Part shown: in pieces, positions 40,834 to 49,337 of the stretch
How the letters are laid out: each line of letters opens with the position of its first letter
How positions within the stretch are numbered: position 1 is the stretch's first letter
NCBI GenBank assembly: GCA_049515135.1
Contig: JBEKUJ010000001.1
Coordinates: 372,001 to 436,000, forward strand
Length of the DNA stretch: 64,000 nt
Reading direction: 5' to 3'
From: Fen-1364 sp049515135
Lineage (GTDB): Bacteria; Spirochaetota; Spirochaetia; SZUA-6; Fen-1364
Notes under the pieces: generated by a model
The model's database searches: none
What the model was told of the DNA's origin: nothing
The model's input: the letters and a program-made list of their open reading frames with translations, nothing else
Translations under genes and position numbers: made by a program

Positions 40834-40863
40834 GATTTGCCTTGCCCCTTGGGCCGGCAAATC
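40834..40863 (+). promoter_or_regulatory. Strong leader hairpin upstream of metE, possible attenuator
   Basis: GATTTGCC - TT - GCCC - CTT - GGGC - C - GGCAAATC: an 8-bp outer and 4-bp inner stem, perfectly paired, followed by the T-rich CCTATTTTGTT. It ends 48 bases before the metE start. The form is that of an intrinsic terminator placed in a leader, which would allow premature termination control. No known riboswitch fold (SAM or cobalamin) was recognised in the short leader. Confidence 0.5.
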
Positions 40864-40911
40864 CCTATTTTGTTGGAAAAGACTGTTTCACAAGCGAAAG
40901 GCGTCAAAGGT

Positions 40912-43212
40912 ATGGTACGAACCGCGATTCTCGGCTACCCGCGCATGGGCCCTGCACGGGAGCTGAAAAAGGCCCTCGAGCAATTCTGGTCCTCCAGAAG
41001 CCGTCAGGAGACACTCCTGGAAGAGGCGGCAAAGATCCGGGGGTCGCATTGGAAACTCCAGAAAGAAGCCGGCATCGACTTCATTCCCTCGGGGGATTTT
41101 TCCCTGTATGACCACATGCTGGACACGGCCGCCATGCTCGGTGCCATTCCTTCCCGCTACGGGCCGCAGGGAGACGCCCTGGCCGCATATTTCGCCATGG
41201 CCCGGGGGAGCCAGAGCGGCAACGTGCCTGCCCTGGAGATGACGAAGTGGTTCGACACGAACTATCACTACATAGTTCCCGAGATCGCACCAGATCAGCA
41301 GTTCCGGCATGGCTGGCGCCAGGGGCTTGAGCACTACGGTGAGGCGCGCGCGGCGGGCATCGCAAGCCGCCCGGTCCTTGTCGGCCCGGTGACCTTTCTT
41401 TCCCTTGCCAAAGGGACCGAGCCCTCCGTGGATCCCCTTGTCAGGCTGGATGCCGTCCTTCCCGTGTACGAAGAGGTGCTCGGGCAGCTTGCCTCCCATG
41501 GCGCGTCCTGGGTCCAGATGGACGAGCCCATTCTCGTCACCGACCTTTCCTCCCGGCAGAAGGAGGCCGTGAAGCGCGCATATGCCAGGTTTGCGGGCGC
41601 GGCAAATGTCTCCCTCATGCTGACAACCTATTTCGGCGACATCGGAGAAAACCTTGGGCTGGTCCATGAGCTGCCGGTGGCTGGACTGCACGTGGACCTG
41701 GCGCGGGGCCCGGCCCAACTTGCCCGGATTCTTAAGCAGGCCCGAAAGGAGATGGTGCTTTCCCTCGGCCTGGTCGACGGTCGCAACATCTGGAAAGCCG
41801 ATCTGGAGAGTGCCATCCGGGAAGCGGAGAAGGCCGTTGAAGCGCTGGGTCCGGACAGGGTCATCGTCGCTTCCTCGTGCTCTCTTCTGCACTGCCCCGA
41901 AGACCTCAGCCTGGAGACTGAGCTGGACCCCGAGATCCGCAGCTGGCTGTCTTTTGCCCGCCAGAAGCTGGAGGAAGTCTCGGTCATAGCCCGGGCGCTG
42001 AACAACGGAAAGAGCAGCGTCGCGGCCCAGCTTTCGGAGAACAGGCAGTCCCTGGAAAGCCGCGCAAAGTCGCCCAGGACAAGCAACCCGCGGGTGCGGG
42101 AGCGCATGGCGGCCCTGCGCCCTTCAATGCAGCGGAGAGCAAGCCCGTTTTCCAAGCGCCGCGCTGTCCAGGAAGCTTCCCTCCCCCTGCCGCTTTTCCC
42201 CACGACGACAATCGGATCATTCCCGCAAACAAAGGAAGTGCGTGCCATGCGCGCCGCGCTGAAGAGCAGCGCCGTGAACGCCTCATCATACGAAGCGTTC
42301 ATCGAGAAGGAGATCCAGCGGACGGTGCGGCTGCAGGAACAGCTTGACCTGGACGTCCTGGTGCACGGCGAGTTCGAGCGCAACGACATGGTGGAGTACT
42401 TCGGCCAGATGCTTTCCGGCTTCACATTCACGGCAAACGGTTGGGTCCAGAGCTACGGCTCGCGCTGCGTGAAGCCGCCCGTCATCTACGGGGACGTGGA
42501 GCGCACGGCCCCCATGACGGTGCGGTGGTCCACGTACGCGCAATCGCTCACCCGAAGGCCGGTGAAGGGAATGCTCACCGGTCCGGTGACCATCCTGTGC
42601 TGGTCTTTTGTCCGCGACGACCAGCCCACGGAACAGACCTGCAAGCAGATTGCCCTTGCCATGCGCGACGAGGTGAAGGACCTTGAGTCGGCCGGACTCC
42701 GCGTAATCCAGATCGACGAGCCGGCGCTTCGCGAAGGGCTGCCCCTGCGCCGGTCCCAGTGGAAGCATTACCTGCGCTGGGCGGTGGACTCCTTCCGCAT
42801 CGCCTCAAGCGGCGTCAATGACGCCACGCAGATCCATTCCCACATGTGCTACGCCCAGTTCGACGACATCCTCCCCTCCATTGCGGAGATGGATGCAGAT
42901 GTCCTGTCCATCGAGACCACCCGGTCCCGCATGGAGCTCCTTAGCTCCTTTTCGACGTTCCACTATCCCAACCAGATCGGACCAGGGGTCTACGACATCC
43001 ATTCACCCCGTGTGCCAGCGGCCGGGGAGATCGAAGAGCTTCTCACGAAGGCTCTGGCCGTGCTACAACCCTGGCAACTCTGGGTCAATCCCGACTGCGG
43101 TCTGAAGACCCGGGAGTGGAAGGAGGTGGAGCCGTCCCTCGCGGCGCTTGTGGCAGCGGCCCGGAAGCTGCGGGAGCGCCATGCGGCCGCCAGCGTGAAG
43201 GCGGCGGGGTGA
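40912..43212 (+). CDS. metE: Cobalamin-independent methionine synthase
   Basis: A 766-residue protein of the two-barrel MetE family, which transfers the methyl group of 5-methyltetrahydropteroyl-polyglutamate to homocysteine. The N-terminal barrel runs to about 390 and the catalytic barrel from about 425 (LPLFPTTTIGSFPQTKEVR). Zinc and substrate motifs are HGEFERNDMVEYFG, VIQIDEPALREGLPL, IHSHMCYAQFDD, DVLSIETTRSR and NPDCGLKTR (His, Cys, Glu, Cys ligands). ATG 40912 is chosen because the MetE core (TAILGYPRMGPARELKKAL) starts there; about 39 upstream codons are not family-like. Followed after 22 bases by the MTHFR fusion gene. Confidence 0.96.
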   Translation: MVRTAILGYPRMGPARELKKALEQFWSSRSRQETLLEEAAKIRGSHWKLQKEAGIDFIPSGDFSLYDHMLDTAAMLGAIPSRYGPQGDALAAYFAMARGSQSGNVPALEMTKWFDTNYHYIVPEIAPDQQFRHGWRQGLEHYGEARAAGIASRPVLVGPVTFLSLAKGTEPSVDPLVRLDAVLPVYEEVLGQLASHGASWVQMDEPILVTDLSSRQKEAVKRAYARFAGAANVSLMLTTYFGDIGENLGLVHELPVAGLHVDLARGPAQLARILKQARKEMVLSLGLVDGRNIWKADLESAIREAEKAVEALGPDRVIVASSCSLLHCPEDLSLETELDPEIRSWLSFARQKLEEVSVIARALNNGKSSVAAQLSENRQSLESRAKSPRTSNPRVRERMAALRPSMQRRASPFSKRRAVQEASLPLPLFPTTTIGSFPQTKEVRAMRAALKSSAVNASSYEAFIEKEIQRTVRLQEQLDLDVLVHGEFERNDMVEYFGQMLSGFTFTANGWVQSYGSRCVKPPVIYGDVERTAPMTVRWSTYAQSLTRRPVKGMLTGPVTILCWSFVRDDQPTEQTCKQIALAMRDEVKDLESAGLRVIQIDEPALREGLPLRRSQWKHYLRWAVDSFRIASSGVNDATQIHSHMCYAQFDDILPSIAEMDADVLSIETTRSRMELLSSFSTFHYPNQIGPGVYDIHSPRVPAAGEIEELLTKALAVLQPWQLWVNPDCGLKTREWKEVEPSLAALVAAARKLRERHAAASVKAAG

Positions 43213-43234
43213 GGAGCCGGCTCCGCACGCACCA

Positions 43235-45079
43235 GTGAAAAAGGACTTTCGCGCTCGACTCTCAGGAGAAGCCACCGTTCTCTTCGACGGGGCCATGGGG
43301 ACAATGCTCTACCAGAAGGGCGTGTTCCTGAACCGCTGCTTCGAAGAGGTGTGCCTGTCGGACCCCAAGCTGGTCCTGGGGATCCACCGGGAATACCTCG
43401 ATGCCGGCGTCGATGTGCTCACCACCAACAGCTGGGGCGCCGGCCTGCCCAAGCTGCGCGCCGCCGGGCTGGAGGAGAAGTTCGCCCAGATCAACGAGCG
43501 CGCCGTGAAGCTTGCCCTGCAAGCCGCCGAGATGGCGGGACGGCAGGATTCGGTCCACGTGGCCGGGTCCATCGGCCCCCTGGGGGTCAGCATCGAGCCG
43601 CTTGGCCGGATGAGCGCAGCCGAAGCAGAAGACCTCTTCCAGAAACAGGCCTCGGCCCTGGCCGCGGCAGGGGCCGAGCTTCTCATCCTGGAGACCTTCG
43701 TAGACCTGCGGGAGCTCGAAGCGGCCGTTCGCGGCGCCCGGCAAGGGTGCGACCTGCCTCTTATCGCCTCCCTGACCATCAACAGCGAAGGCACCTCGCT
43801 GTACGGGACGGACCCCGAGCTGTTCACCGCGCGCATCGACGAGCTGGGCCCGGACGCCATTGGTCTGAACTGCTCAGAGGGACCGCGGGTGATGCTGGAG
43901 ACCGCTGAAAAAATGGTCAGAGTCACCAAGCGGCCCCTGTGCATCCAGCCCAACGCAGGGGTGCCCCTCAATGTGAACGGCCGAAACATCTACCCCACCA
44001 CTCCGACCTACATGGCCAAATACGCCAAGCGGATGATCCAGTCCGGAGTCCGGATCGTGGGAGGATGCTGCGGGACCACCCCGGCGCACATGCGGGAGAT
44101 CCGAAACGAGATCCGCGCCCTTCAGCCCAGCATCCTGGCACAGCATATCCGCGTGGTGGTCCCGGAGGCCGGCAAACCCCCTGTCCCGCTTGCGAAAAAG
44201 AGCGCCTGGGCCGCCCGGATTGCCTGCGGCGAATTCGTGACCTGCGTCGAGCTGGTGCCGCCCAAGGGAATCGAGCACGCCAGGCTCATCGAAAACGCTC
44301 TTGTTCTCAAGAAGGCCGGAATCAACGCGGTCAACGTCCCGGACAGCCCGCGGGCCCAGGTCAAGATGAGCGCCCTGATGGCCTCCGTGCTCATTCAGCA
44401 GAAGGCCGGGATAGAGACCATCCCGCACTACACGTGCAAGGACAAGAACCTCCTGGCCCTGCAGGGAGATCTGCTGGGCGCGCACGCCCTTGGCATCCGC
44501 AATGTCCTGGCGATCACCGGAGACCCCCCCAACATGGGCACCTATCCGGATGCCACCGCGGTATTCAACATCGACTCCATCGGCCTGACACGGTTGATGA
44601 GCATGCTCAACCACGGGTATGACCTGGGAGGCAATGCCGTGGGCGCCACCACGGAGTTCTGCATCGGGGTGGGCCTGAACCCCAACGCGGTGAACCTGGA
44701 TCGGGAGCGCGAGCGCTTCAAGCTCAAGATGGAGGCCGGAGCAGAGTTCGCAATCACCCAACCGGTGTTCGACGCCCAGTCCCTCCTGCGGTTCGTCGAG
44801 GGGATGGGCGACATGAAGATCATCCCCATTGTGGCCGGGATCTGGCCCCTGGTGAGCCAGCGCAACGCGGAGTTCCTGAAGAACGAGGTGCCCGGGGTTT
44901 TTGTGCCTGACGAGGTGGTGGCCAGGATGGCGCGCTGCGACACCAAAGAAGCTGCGCTGGAGGAGGGCATCACCATCGCGCGGGAGCTCATGGAAGCGCT
45001 GAGGGGAGTCATCGCAGGAGCCCAGATATCCGCCCCCCTGGGAAAGGTGCAGTCCGCGCTGAACGTCGCAGGAAAATAG
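43235..45079 (+). CDS. Bifunctional homocysteine S-methyltransferase / 5,10-methylenetetrahydrofolate reductase
   Basis: A 614-residue fusion of the YitJ type. Residues 1-295 are a zinc-dependent homocysteine methyltransferase (VLFDGAMGTMLYQKG at the start, GLNCSEGP near 210, GGCCGTTPAHM near 280 supplying the three Cys ligands). Residues 320-605 are MTHFR (FVTCVELVPPKGIEHARL, AITGDPPNMGTYPDATAV, FAITQPVFDAQSLLRF), which makes the 5-methyl-THF used by MetE. It starts at GTG 43235, 22 bases after metE, with a short palindrome GAGCCGGCTC between them. The pair gives a self-contained methionine-synthesis unit. Confidence 0.94.
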   Translation: MKKDFRARLSGEATVLFDGAMGTMLYQKGVFLNRCFEEVCLSDPKLVLGIHREYLDAGVDVLTTNSWGAGLPKLRAAGLEEKFAQINERAVKLALQAAEMAGRQDSVHVAGSIGPLGVSIEPLGRMSAAEAEDLFQKQASALAAAGAELLILETFVDLRELEAAVRGARQGCDLPLIASLTINSEGTSLYGTDPELFTARIDELGPDAIGLNCSEGPRVMLETAEKMVRVTKRPLCIQPNAGVPLNVNGRNIYPTTPTYMAKYAKRMIQSGVRIVGGCCGTTPAHMREIRNEIRALQPSILAQHIRVVVPEAGKPPVPLAKKSAWAARIACGEFVTCVELVPPKGIEHARLIENALVLKKAGINAVNVPDSPRAQVKMSALMASVLIQQKAGIETIPHYTCKDKNLLALQGDLLGAHALGIRNVLAITGDPPNMGTYPDATAVFNIDSIGLTRLMSMLNHGYDLGGNAVGATTEFCIGVGLNPNAVNLDRERERFKLKMEAGAEFAITQPVFDAQSLLRFVEGMGDMKIIPIVAGIWPLVSQRNAEFLKNEVPGVFVPDEVVARMARCDTKEAALEEGITIARELMEALRGVIAGAQISAPLGKVQSALNVAGK

Positions 45080-45167
45080 GCGACGCGCGCCCTCCGCGAC
45101 GGGTCTGTGACGCCATTTCCAATCCAAACACTCGTGAGTATTATTGACCGGTGGAGGGCGCACAGCG

Positions 45168-46499
45168 ATGACATCCCCCGAGCTGCCTGTTCGCAGGAAC
45201 CTCGAGCGATTCCCTGACCTGCATCCCGCCCTTGACGCCCGCTCAGCGGTCACCGAGGCAAACAGGTGCCTCAACTGCTTCGATGCCCCCTGCGCTTCGG
45301 CCTGTCCCACCCACATCGACATTCCCGGCTTCATCAAGAAGATCGCAAGCGGGAACCTGGACGGATCGGCCCGGACGATCCTTGATTCCAACGTCCTTGG
45401 CATGAGCTGCGCGCGTGTGTGTCCGGTGGAAGTGCTGTGCGAGGGAGCGTGCGTCATGCACCGCTACAACAAGAAGCCCATAGAGATCGGGCGTCTGCAG
45501 CGCCACTCCATGGAGGACTTCTTTGCGCGCGGCGCCTCGCTTCCCATTGCAGCGGTCCGCCGCAGGGAGAAGGTAGTCTGCGTTGGAGGCGGCCCCGCGT
45601 CCCTTGCCTGCGCTGCGCAGCTGCAGATGCAGGGGTACTCTGTGACAGTTCTCGACAACCGCCCCCTCCCCGGCGGGCTCACCACCTATGGGGTTGCAGA
45701 GTACAAGCTTCGGCCCTCCGACAGCCTCAAGGAAGTGGAGATGATCCGCAGGCTCGGCGTCGAGTTCCGCCAGGCCGAGGTGGGCAGGGACGTCCAGCTT
45801 GACGCGCTGGAACGGGAGTTCGCGCTCGTTTTCCTCGGCATGGGCCTGGGAGCCATGCAGCAGCTGGGCATCCCCGGTGAGAACGTCCGCGGGGTGATTG
45901 ACGCCCTGCATTTCATCGAGCGCTACAAGACGGACCCCGACTTTCCCGTGGGCAGCATCGTCGCAGTGCTGGGCGGGGGCAACACGGCGCTGGACGCAGC
46001 GAACGCAGCTCGACGGCTCGGCGCAGACGAGGTGCACCTTTTCTACAGGCGCACGGAAAAGGAAATGCCCGCCTTCTCCTTCGAGTACGACCACTCCAAG
46101 GTGGAAGGTGTGGTGTTTCACTGGCTTTCACAGCCCGTCGAGATACTGGAGCAGGACGGCAGAGCGGTCGGCGTGAAGTTCCTGCGTACCCGGCTGGGAA
46201 AGCCCGATGCCACAGGACGGCAGAACGCGGAGCCGGTGCGGGGCTCGGAGTTCGAGTTCCCCTGCGACACGGTGATCCCCGCCCTTGGCCAGTCCAGGCT
46301 GATGGAGATCCTCCGGTCCACGCGCGGAATCGAGTTCTCCGGCGGCTCCATCGCGGTGGACAGACCCACGGGAAGAACGGCAAATCCCCGGTACTTCGCC
46401 GGCGGGGACTGCGTAAACGGCGGCCGCGAGGTTGTGGATGCCGTGGCGGACGGAAAGCGGGCTGCGCAGGCCATGGCCCGGCAACTCTCCGCCGCGTAA
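45168..46499 (+). CDS. preT: NAD(P)H-dependent dihydropyrimidine dehydrogenase, PreT subunit
   Basis: A 443-residue flavoprotein of the glutamate-synthase small-subunit type. Its N-terminus carries two [4Fe-4S] motifs (CLNCFDAPCASACPTHIDIP near 35 and CARVCPVEVLCEGAC near 80), then an FAD-binding VVCVGGGPASLACAAQL (near 130) and NAD(P)-binding VAVLGGGNTALDAANAARR (near 265); a second FAD-contact is GGDCVNGGREVVDAVADG near the end. PreT passes electrons to PreA, which reduces uracil and thymine to their 5,6-dihydro forms. ATG 45168 has GGAGGG nine bases upstream. First gene of the pyrimidine-catabolic operon, 12 bases before preA. Confidence 0.94.
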   Translation: MTSPELPVRRNLERFPDLHPALDARSAVTEANRCLNCFDAPCASACPTHIDIPGFIKKIASGNLDGSARTILDSNVLGMSCARVCPVEVLCEGACVMHRYNKKPIEIGRLQRHSMEDFFARGASLPIAAVRRREKVVCVGGGPASLACAAQLQMQGYSVTVLDNRPLPGGLTTYGVAEYKLRPSDSLKEVEMIRRLGVEFRQAEVGRDVQLDALEREFALVFLGMGLGAMQQLGIPGENVRGVIDALHFIERYKTDPDFPVGSIVAVLGGGNTALDAANAARRLGADEVHLFYRRTEKEMPAFSFEYDHSKVEGVVFHWLSQPVEILEQDGRAVGVKFLRTRLGKPDATGRQNAEPVRGSEFEFPCDTVIPALGQSRLMEILRSTRGIEFSGGSIAVDRPTGRTANPRYFAGGDCVNGGREVVDAVADGKRAAQAMARQLSAA

Positions 46500-46511
46500 G
46501 GGAGACAAAGT

Positions 46512-47882
46512 ATGGCTGACCTTTCCACCCGGTTCATGGGCATTCGCACTCCCAACCCCTTCTGGCTTGCCTCTGCGCCTCCCACCAACAGCGGGGAGCA
46601 GATCATGCGGGCATTCGATGCCGGCTGGGGCGGCGCGGTCTGGAAGACCATCGGGGAGCCGATCGTCAACACGGCTTCACGCTACTCCTCGGTTGACTGG
46701 AACGGCCAGCGCATGATGGGTCTGAACAACATCGAACTGATCTCGGACAGGCCCATCGAGGACAACCTTCGCGAGATGGCCCAGGTGAAGAAGCGCTATC
46801 CGAAACACACGGTGATCGCCTCCCTCATGGTGGAATCGAAGCGGGAGGTGTGGCACGACATCGTCAAAAGATCCGAGGACGCGGGCGCTGACGGCCTGGA
46901 GCTGAACTTCGGCTGCCCGCACGGCATGAGCGAGCGGGGTATGGGATCGGCAGTCGGGCAGGTCCCCGAGTACTCCTGCATGATCACCGAGTGGGTCAAG
47001 GAAGCCGCGCGGACCCCCGTCATGATCAAGCTCACTCCGAACATCACCGATATCCGCACCGTGGCCCGGGCCGCAAAGAAGGGCGGGGCGGACGCGCTGT
47101 CCGCAATCAACACCATCAACTCGATCACGGGAATCGACCTGGACACTCTCATCCCCCGGCCCAACGTGGGAGGATTCTCGGCGCACGGCGGCTACTGCGG
47201 TCCGGCGGTGAAGCCAATCGCCCTGCACCTGGTCCAGCAGATCGCCTCGGACCCCGAGGTGGGCATTCCGATCTCCGGGATCGGCGGAGTTGCCGGATGG
47301 CGCGAAGCTGCGGAGTTCATGCTCCTGGGATGCGGCACCGTCCAGGTCTGCACCGCCGTCATGCACTACGGGTATCGGATCGTGGAGGACATGATAGACG
47401 GGCTTTCCCACTGGATGGACCAGAAAGGGTACAGGACCATCGAAGACTTCCGCGGGCTCACGCTTGCAAAGATGACCGAGTGGAAGCACCTGGACCTGAA
47501 CTACAAGATCGTCGCGCGCATCGACCCCGCAAAATGCATCGGATGCGACCTGTGCTACATCGCCTGCTGGGACGGCGCGCACCAGTGCATCCACCACGAC
47601 GGCAGCCGGGAGTCCCCGGCGGAGCGGCTGGCGGCAAGCAGGCAGCGCATCACAGTCACGCCGATTGCGAAGCTCGATGCTGCGCGCGGCAAAGGCGGAA
47701 ACGGCGCGGGTCTCCGGGTCCCCGCGGTGGACGAGCAAGAGTGCGTGGGGTGCAACCTGTGCTCCCTGGTCTGTCCAGTGGACCAGTGCATCACAATGGT
47801 CGAGATCCCCACGAGCAAGCCCAAGGAGAGCCAGGCGATGAGAGAGGCCGGCCGCGTCTACGCGAAACCAGGCGACGCATAA
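46512..47882 (+). CDS. preA: Dihydropyrimidine dehydrogenase, PreA subunit
   Basis: A 456-residue FMN TIM-barrel dehydrogenase with a C-terminal ferredoxin domain. The barrel has FMGIRTPNPFWLASAPPTNS at the start, NFGCPHGMSERGMGSAVGQ at the active-site loop and the phosphate-binding ISGIGGVAGWREAAEFMLLG. Where mammalian enzymes have a general-acid Cys before GQ, this protein has Val, as I recall for bacterial PreA. Residues 340-440 hold two [4Fe-4S] motifs, CIGCDLCYIAC and CVGCNLCSLVC. With PreT it forms the complete reductase. Spaced 33 bases before the hydantoinase gene. Confidence 0.95.
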   Translation: MADLSTRFMGIRTPNPFWLASAPPTNSGEQIMRAFDAGWGGAVWKTIGEPIVNTASRYSSVDWNGQRMMGLNNIELISDRPIEDNLREMAQVKKRYPKHTVIASLMVESKREVWHDIVKRSEDAGADGLELNFGCPHGMSERGMGSAVGQVPEYSCMITEWVKEAARTPVMIKLTPNITDIRTVARAAKKGGADALSAINTINSITGIDLDTLIPRPNVGGFSAHGGYCGPAVKPIALHLVQQIASDPEVGIPISGIGGVAGWREAAEFMLLGCGTVQVCTAVMHYGYRIVEDMIDGLSHWMDQKGYRTIEDFRGLTLAKMTEWKHLDLNYKIVARIDPAKCIGCDLCYIACWDGAHQCIHHDGSRESPAERLAASRQRITVTPIAKLDAARGKGGNGAGLRVPAVDEQECVGCNLCSLVCPVDQCITMVEIPTSKPKESQAMREAGRVYAKPGDA

Positions 47883-47915
47883 GACCGCGTCTTTCAGACG
47901 CGTCAGGGAGAGATC

Positions 47916-49313
47916 ATGGCAACAACGTTGATTCGAAATGGCACTGTCGTCACGGCAAAGGATACGCTGAGCGCAGACATCCTGATCGACGGGGAGCGCA
48001 TCAAGGAGGTCAGGGCGGGGATCCCGGAAAAGTCTGCGTCAAAGGTGATCGAGGCGGCCGGCTACTACGTGATCCCGGGCGGCATCGATGCGCATACCCA
48101 CCTGGACATGCCGTTCGGCGGCACAACCTCCTCGGACGACTTCGAGTCAGGGACCCGGGCCGCCGCCTTTGGCGGCACAACCACGATCGTGGACTTCGCA
48201 ATCCAGGCCCGAGGCACCCGGATGCGCCAGGCCCTGGACACCTGGTGGAAGAAAGCGGAGGGCCGGGCGTGCATCGACTATGGGCTGCACATGATCATCA
48301 CAGACCTCGGTGGAGCGGGCCTGGAGGACATGGACGACATGGTGCGCGAAGGAGTGGCAAGCTTCAAGCTCTTCATGGCCTACCCGAACGTCCTTATGGT
48401 AGACGATGCCACGGTCTTCAAGGCCCTTTCCCAGACCTCGAAGAACGGCGCGCTCATCTGCATGCACGCTGAGAACGGGAGCGTGATCGACGTCATCGTT
48501 GCCCGCGCCCTTGCAGAAGGAAAGACGGCGCCGATCTATCATGCGCTCACGCGGCCCCCGGGGGCGGAGGCGGAAGCGGTGCACCGCGCCATCGCCATGG
48601 CGGAGATTGCCCAGGTGCCTGTCTACATCGTCCACCTTTCCTCGGAGGACGCGCTGAACGAGGTACGGGAGGCTCGTGACCGCGGCGTGCCTGCCTTTGC
48701 GGAAACCTGCCCGCAGTACCTTCTCCTCTCCCAAGATGAGCTTGCTCGACCGAACTTCGAAGGCGCGAAGTACGTCTTTACGCCTCCCCTGCGGCCCAAG
48801 GAGCACCAGCCCAAGCTGTGGGAGGGCTTGAAGCACGATCACTTGCAGGTTGTTTCCACGGATCACTGTCCGTTCTGCTTCAAGGACCAGAAGATCCTCG
48901 GCAAGGATGACTTCACCAAGATCCCCAATGGCGGTCCAGGCATTGAGAACAGGCTCCAGCTCATCTACCACCACGGAGTGAACGAAGGGAAGCTTTCCCT
49001 CAACCGGTTCGTGGAGCTGACCTCCACCACTCCTGCCAGGATATTCGGCATGTATCCCCGCAAAGGCGAGATTGCCCCGGGGAGCGATGCAGACCTTGTG
49101 ATCTGGGACCCCGAGGCGCCCCTCACCATCAGCGCAAGGACCCACCATATGAAGGTCGACTACTCCATGTTCGAAGGCTTCCAGGTGCGCGGTAACGAAC
49201 GCATGGTGATCTCACGCGGAGAAGTCATCGTTGACGGGGACAAGTTCCTGGGCAAACCCGGGCGCGGCCAGTTCCTGAAGCGGGCGGCTCGCGGGGGCGC
49301 CTGGAAGTCCTAG
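47916..49313 (+). CDS. hydA: Dihydropyrimidinase / D-hydantoinase
   Basis: A 465-residue cyclic amidohydrolase that opens dihydrouracil or dihydrothymine to N-carbamoyl-beta-amino acids. Metal motifs: GGIDAHTHLDMPFGG (near 57), carboxylated lysine in VASFKLFMAYPN (near 149), ICMHAENG, YIVHLSSEDAL and VSTDHCPFCF. The MPFGGTTSSDDF sequence is typical of dihydropyrimidinases and not allantoinases. GGGAGAGATC precedes the ATG at 47916. Third gene of the preT-preA-hydA operon; the last pathway enzyme, beta-ureidopropionase, is not beside it. Confidence 0.95.
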   Translation: MATTLIRNGTVVTAKDTLSADILIDGERIKEVRAGIPEKSASKVIEAAGYYVIPGGIDAHTHLDMPFGGTTSSDDFESGTRAAAFGGTTTIVDFAIQARGTRMRQALDTWWKKAEGRACIDYGLHMIITDLGGAGLEDMDDMVREGVASFKLFMAYPNVLMVDDATVFKALSQTSKNGALICMHAENGSVIDVIVARALAEGKTAPIYHALTRPPGAEAEAVHRAIAMAEIAQVPVYIVHLSSEDALNEVREARDRGVPAFAETCPQYLLLSQDELARPNFEGAKYVFTPPLRPKEHQPKLWEGLKHDHLQVVSTDHCPFCFKDQKILGKDDFTKIPNGGPGIENRLQLIYHHGVNEGKLSLNRFVELTSTTPARIFGMYPRKGEIAPGSDADLVIWDPEAPLTISARTHHMKVDYSMFEGFQVRGNERMVISRGEVIVDGDKFLGKPGRGQFLKRAARGGAWKS

Positions 49314-49317
49314 GCAG

Positions 49318-49334
49318 ATCGCGCGAAGCGCGAT
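49318..49334. terminator. Hairpin between convergent hydA and ECF42-type sigma genes
   Basis: ATCGCGC-GAA-GCGCGAT, a perfect 7-bp stem, fills the 24-base gap between the two convergent stop codons. It could act as a two-way terminator or block read-through; no T-run on either side. Confidence 0.45.
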
Positions 49335-49337
49335 GCT

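Noticed and set aside
43874..45457. 527-codon open frame antisense to the homocysteine methyltransferase/MTHFR gene
   Set aside because: Opposite strand is a certain protein family over its full length; the antisense product has no domain and runs into preT.
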